Of a stretch of 64,000 bases of DNA, positions 59,991 through 64,000 are shown one piece after another. A program made the translations under genes and the position numbers. The DNA is from Bacteroidales bacterium (lineage in GTDB: Bacteria > Bacteroidota > Bacteroidia > Bacteroidales > UBA932), in assembly GCA_017513445.1 (NCBI GenBank), contig JAFXFS010000010.1, positions 62,001 to 126,000 of the forward strand, given 5' to 3'. Within the stretch, counting starts at the first letter, position 1. Every line of letters starts with the position of its first letter. The notes beneath the pieces are model-generated. The model was not told where the DNA came from, made no database searches, and saw nothing but the letters and a program-made list of their open reading frames with translations.

Positions 59991-62522
59991 TTATTCACTC
60001 TCAGTAGTTGAAGCTTCCGCACCCTCTGTGTTTAGTTCAACTACATTTTCTTCATTTCTATAAACTGCACAAACTGCAGCAATCTCGTCTCCCTCTCTTA
60101 CATTTATCAATTTAACTCCTTGTGTCGCTCTACCGGCTACCCTAATAGAAGCCACTGATAATCTGATAGTTATGCCAGATTTATTAATAATTAAGAGGTC
60201 ATTTTCATCTGAAACATACTTGATTGCAATCAAGTCACCTGTCTTATCTGTAATATTCAAGGTCTTAACACCTTTACCGCCTCTATTGGTAATTCTGTAG
60301 TCTGATAAGTCAGAACGTTTACCGAATCCATGTTCACTTACGACTAAAATATGCCTATTTTGAACATCCTCTGAATTTACATCTGCACAAATCATACCAA
60401 TTACCTCATCATCCTCTTCAATGTTGATACCGCGTACTCCCGTAGAGACACGACCCATCGCTCTGACATTGTCTTCATTGAAGCGACAAAGCTTACCTTT
60501 TCTAGCTGCCAAAAGTATCTCTGAGTTACCATTTGTCAATGATGCCTCAATCAAAGCATCATCTTCTCTGATATTAATTGCAAAGATACCATTAGCTCTC
60601 GGTCTTGAGTATGCTTCAAGAGAGGTCTTCTTAATGACACCTCGTTTTGTACAAAGAACAACAAAATTACTATTTACATACTCCTCATCGTTAAGATCCT
60701 TCACATTCATATATGCTTGAACCTTATCATCAGGATCGATGTTGATAATATTTTGAATTGCACGTCCCTTAGAGGCCTTCGTTCCCTCTGGGATATTATA
60801 TACTTTTAACCAATAGCATTTACCTTTAGATGTAAAGAAAAGCATTGTGCTATGCATATTGGCCACATAGATATGCGAAATAAAATCCTCTTCGCGAGTA
60901 GTACTACCCTTAGAACCGATTCCACCACGATTTTGAAGTCTATACTCAGCAAGTGGCGTACGTTTAATATATCCAAGGTGAGAGATTGTAATAACAACAT
61001 CTTCGTTTGGATAGAAATCTTCAGGGTTGAACTCATCTTCTGACATCTCAATTACAGATCTGCGTTCATCCCCAAACTTCTCTTTCAATGTATCTAATTC
61101 ATCCTTAATGATTTGCATTTGACGAGAATAGTTTGCAAGAATATCTTCGCAGTCAGCAATAAATGCCAAAACCTCTTCGTGCTCTTTGGTCAACTTATCA
61201 ATTTCAAGACCTGTCAACTGTCTCAATCTCATTTCCACAATTGCCTCGGCCTGTACTGGAGAGAAGCCAAACTTATCTACCAAGCCCTCTTTTGCCTCCT
61301 GAGTACTTCTGGAAGCTCTAATATGGCTGATAATCTGATCAATAATATCAATTGCCTTAATCAAACCAAGCAGAATGTGCTCGCGTTTGAGTGCCTTATC
61401 CAAATCAAATTGAGTTCTTCTGATAATAACATCGTGACGGTGATCAATGAAGCACTTGATAATACTCTTAAGATTCAATAATTGTGGACGTCCATCCACC
61501 AATGCGATGTTATTAACTGAAAAACTTGATTGAAGTTGTGTGTATTTGAAAAGATTGTTAAGCACTACACTTGATACAGCATCTTTCTTCAGTTTGATAA
61601 CGATACGCATACCTTGACGGTCACTCTCGTCATTAATATAGGAGATACCTTCAAGTTTTTTTGACTCAACTAACTCTGCAATCTTCTCAATCAACTCTTT
61701 TTTGTTGACCATATATGGGATTTCAGTAACAACAATCACCTCACGACCTGAGTCTGTTACTTCAATCTCTGTCTTTGAACGAACAACAATTCTACCACGA
61801 CCTGTTTCGAAAGCATCTTTAATACCCTGAACACCTTTGATGATACCTCCTGTAGGGAAGTCTGGACCTTTGATGTAGTGCATCAACTCTTCAGTGGTAA
61901 TTTCAGGATTATCAATGTATGCCGAAATGGCATCACAACATTCAGTCAAATTATGAGGAGGCATATTTGTTGCCATACCTACAGCAATACCTGATGCTCC
62001 ATTCAACAACAAAAGAGGTGCCTTAGATGGCAATACAGATGGTTCCTTCAATGATTCATCGAAGTTCATCCTCATATCAACAGTATTCTTATCTAAATCT
62101 TCAAGAACCTCTTCAGCAAGTTTAGCCATCTTTGCCTCAGTGTAACGCATTGCTGCCACAGGGTCACCATCAACAGAACCGAAGTTACCTTGACCGATAA
62201 CCAAAGGATAACGCATAACCCAAGGTTGAGCCAAACGAGCCATAGCGTCATAAACGCTGGAGTCTCCGTGTGGGTGGTATTTACCCAACACCTCTCCTAC
62301 TATACGAGCAGATTTTTTTGTACCTTGTGACGAAGTGATACCAAGACCCTCCATTCCAAACAACACTCTTCTGTGAACAGGCTTCAAACCATCTCTTACA
62401 TCAGGTAATGCTCTTGAAACAATTACAGACATAGAATAGTCTATGTATGCACTTTTCATCTGATCCTCGATATTTATCGGGATAATTTTACCTGTGGTTT
62501 CTTTCTCTAATTCTAAATCCAT
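59991..62522 (-). CDS. gyrA: DNA gyrase subunit A
   Basis: 843 residues from ATG 62522 ([11 protein letters not shown]); a longer frame upstream is not conserved in style. Winged-helix/tower domain with catalytic Y127 (AMRYTEA); the quinolone-determining region [10 protein letters not shown] keeps Ser88 and Asp92, the equivalents of E. coli S83 and D87. The C-terminal beta-pinwheel includes the GyrA box as NRGGKG, which separates it from ParC. Ends in an acidic tail. gyrB is not in the window. Divergent from the clpC-like gene. Confidence 0.96.
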   Translation of the reverse strand: MDLELEKETTGKIIPINIEDQMKSAYIDYSMSVIVSRALPDVRDGLKPVHRRVLFGMEGLGITSSQGTKKSARIVGEVLGKYHPHGDSSVYDAMARLAQPWVMRYPLVIGQGNFGSVDGDPVAAMRYTEAKMAKLAEEVLEDLDKNTVDMRMNFDESLKEPSVLPSKAPLLLLNGASGIAVGMATNMPPHNLTECCDAISAYIDNPEITTEELMHYIKGPDFPTGGIIKGVQGIKDAFETGRGRIVVRSKTEIEVTDSGREVIVVTEIPYMVNKKELIEKIAELVESKKLEGISYINDESDRQGMRIVIKLKKDAVSSVVLNNLFKYTQLQSSFSVNNIALVDGRPQLLNLKSIIKCFIDHRHDVIIRRTQFDLDKALKREHILLGLIKAIDIIDQIISHIRASRSTQEAKEGLVDKFGFSPVQAEAIVEMRLRQLTGLEIDKLTKEHEEVLAFIADCEDILANYSRQMQIIKDELDTLKEKFGDERRSVIEMSEDEFNPEDFYPNEDVVITISHLGYIKRTPLAEYRLQNRGGIGSKGSTTREEDFISHIYVANMHSTMLFFTSKGKCYWLKVYNIPEGTKASKGRAIQNIINIDPDDKVQAYMNVKDLNDEEYVNSNFVVLCTKRGVIKKTSLEAYSRPRANGIFAINIREDDALIEASLTNGNSEILLAARKGKLCRFNEDNVRAMGRVSTGVRGINIEEDDEVIGMICADVNSEDVQNRHILVVSEHGFGKRSDLSDYRITNRGGKGVKTLNITDKTGDLIAIKYVSDENDLLIINKSGITIRLSVASIRVAGRATQGVKLINVREGDEIAAVCAVYRNEENVVELNTEGAEASTTESE

Positions 62523-62657
62523 ACTAACAGAATTCACTATTTTAAAACGAACTGCTAAAATAGTAATAATTAATTTTTTTAACAAATTTGAGGGGCTTTT
62601 CACTCCCTTTTTTGTAACTTAGCAACGTGGTTAATTTTTAAGAAAAGAGTATTGAAG

Positions 62658-64000
62658 ATGGAGAATGTTTTTGGATATCTAAAAATGTATGAGATGGCCT
62701 TTGATGAGGCCATTAGACTGGGAAATTTAAGTGTTACAATTGACCATTTTGTATTAGCATTAATTCGTCATAAAAATAACTCACTCTACACATTACTATC
62801 CATTGTAGATGATCCTGAGGTGATAAAGAGATCTCTTGATGAATTATACTTTACAGTCAGTGACAATCGAGATCCAAACAATTTATCAATTGATGAGGAT
62901 AATACATTTCTGCTTCTCGATGCAGTAAATTTGAATCACAGAATTCTGAAAATTGAGAGCGATGAATTTCGAGCAGAACATATTCTCTATATGGCTATTA
63001 GTGAGAGCAAAAGCAAGTTGAGAATAATTCTGGAGAGATATGCAGAGAGATTTACACCACTACTTGAAATCGCCCGAAGAGCTACCTCTATGAGAGATGA
63101 GGCAAAAAAACCATCTGAAGAGAATAGTGCCGATGAAGTTGATCTCTCCAATATGATATTATCAGATGATTTTATCGATGACTCAAATGAGGTCAATATC
63201 GAAGATTACTGTTTTGACATTACTGCGGCAGCAAAAAATGGAAAGTTAGATCCATTAACAGGTAGAGAGAATGAACTTGAAAGAGTTATTCAGGTATTGA
63301 GCAGAAGGAAAAAGAATAATCCGATTCTTATTGGAGAAGCAGGAGTTGGCAAGTCTGCAATTATTGAATCTATTGCTGATAAAATTGCAAAAAGAGAGGT
63401 GCCTCCTACTCTATTGGATAAGCGAATTTTATCTCTTGATATGGGATCACTTGTTGCAGGAACACGCTTCAGAGGGGATTTTGAGGAGAGAATAAGAATA
63501 ATCATCAATGAGTTGAAAAAACGTGATGATGTAATACTTTTCATAGACGAAATTCACACTTTAGTTGGAGCGGGAAATAGTCAGGGATCTCTTGATGCAG
63601 CAAATATGCTCAAACCGGCATTAGCTCGTGGGGAGATTCGTTGTGTAGGAGCTACAACGCTTGATGAGTACCGTAATGTAATTGAGAAAGATAGCGCTCT
63701 TGTTAGACGTTTCCAAAAAATTCTGGTTAATCCAACCAATGTAGATGAGACTATCTCCATTCTTGAGAGCATCAAGAGTCGATACGAAGAGTATTACAAA
63801 ATTAAATATACATCTGAGGCAATTCGCAGTTGCGTAACCCTTGCTGATAGATATATTACTGATAGAAAATTACCAGACAAAGCGATAGACCTATTGGATG
63901 AGGCAGGGGTCAAACTATTTCTGAAGAGCCAGGGAGAGATTGATTTGAGTGATTTACAATCAGATATTGAGGCAATCAGAGTTGAGAAAAGAAATGCTAT
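62658..64000 (+). CDS. clpC: ClpC/ClpA-type AAA+ unfoldase (partial)
   Basis: Open from ATG 62658 to the end of the window (447 complete codons); the C-terminal half lies outside. Clp_N repeats about 5-150 ([27 protein letters not shown]), an acidic linker, then AAA-1 with Walker A GEAGVGKS, Walker [16 protein letters not shown], arginine-finger region ALVRRFQKI and the lid [18 protein letters not shown]. Lack of the ClpB coiled-coil cannot be checked, so ClpC versus ClpA is by overall similarity. Confidence 0.88.
   Translation, partial: MENVFGYLKMYEMAFDEAIRLGNLSVTIDHFVLALIRHKNNSLYTLLSIVDDPEVIKRSLDELYFTVSDNRDPNNLSIDEDNTFLLLDAVNLNHRILKIESDEFRAEHILYMAISESKSKLRIILERYAERFTPLLEIARRATSMRDEAKKPSEENSADEVDLSNMILSDDFIDDSNEVNIEDYCFDITAAAKNGKLDPLTGRENELERVIQVLSRRKKNNPILIGEAGVGKSAIIESIADKIAKREVPPTLLDKRILSLDMGSLVAGTRFRGDFEERIRIIINELKKRDDVILFIDEIHTLVGAGNSQGSLDAANMLKPALARGEIRCVGATTLDEYRNVIEKDSALVRRFQKILVNPTNVDETISILESIKSRYEEYYKIKYTSEAIRSCVTLADRYITDRKLPDKAIDLLDEAGVKLFLKSQGEIDLSDLQSDIEAIRVEKRNA

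Overview
The window is an AT-rich stretch of chromosome from a member of the Bacteroidota, most likely order Bacteroidales. The evidence is consistent: TAnnTTTG promoter boxes with TTTG about 19-20 nt upstream (perfect in front of both tRNA genes), near absence of Shine-Dalgarno sequences, many short-signal lipoproteins, and families typical of this phylum (DUF4783, DUF3822, a FeoA-FeoB fusion, an SPFH/Arc-type gene pair, an S46 dipeptidyl-peptidase, FKBP lipoproteins). Genus cannot be read from the sequence. No prophage, insertion sequence, CRISPR array or rRNA operon was seen; almost all of it is ordinary core and metabolic genome.

Layout. 1-2 kb: end of parE, an acyltransferase and a five-copy array of palindromic repeats. 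2-11.4 kb: efp, cmk-ispH, an NtrC-type activator without a DNA-binding domain, der, rlmH and a very large NtrY-like sensor kinase. 11.5-15.5 kb (minus): an ABC-2 exporter operon followed by a 5'-nucleotidase split into two genes. 15.6-19.6 kb: ComEA-like protein, rsmI, tdk-nifX-like pair, and an SPFH/ribbon-helix-helix/CWC operon with an operator-like palindrome over its predicted start site. 19.7-25.8 kb: Tricorn-type protease, NhaC antiporter, flavodiiron protein, tRNA-Lys. 25.9-33 kb: surface lipoprotein, a structured 600-bp non-coding region, two AraC-type genes, mtgA, feoAB with its small Cys-rich partner. 33-42 kb: acyl-CoA synthetase, porin, Gate-type membrane protein, CBM9-like lipoprotein, glycosyltransferase, alkaline phosphatase, anmK, a lipoprotein nitroreductase. 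42-44 kb: tRNA-Asp with a duplicated 3' end, rsmD, DUF3822. 44-53 kb: nrnA, two FKBP lipoproteins, an organophosphate transporter with a HAD phosphatase, MATE exporter, RRM protein, short ComEC. 53-64 kb: ackA-ptb-buk, DPP11-like peptidase, TPR protein, gyrA and the start of a clpC-like gene.

How the genes fit together. The Tricorn homologue, the Asp/Glu-type dipeptidyl-peptidase and the ackA-ptb-buk operon together suggest an anaerobe that takes peptides apart and conserves energy by making acetate and butyrate; the flavodiiron protein and ferrous-iron transporter fit anaerobic or microoxic life. The items most worth a second look are the HTH-less sigma-54 activator with its separated kinase, the SPFH operon with an operator-like palindrome, the tRNA-Asp 3'-end duplication, the palindrome array, and the two long hairpins flanking the AraC pair. 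None of them by itself demonstrates a new system.
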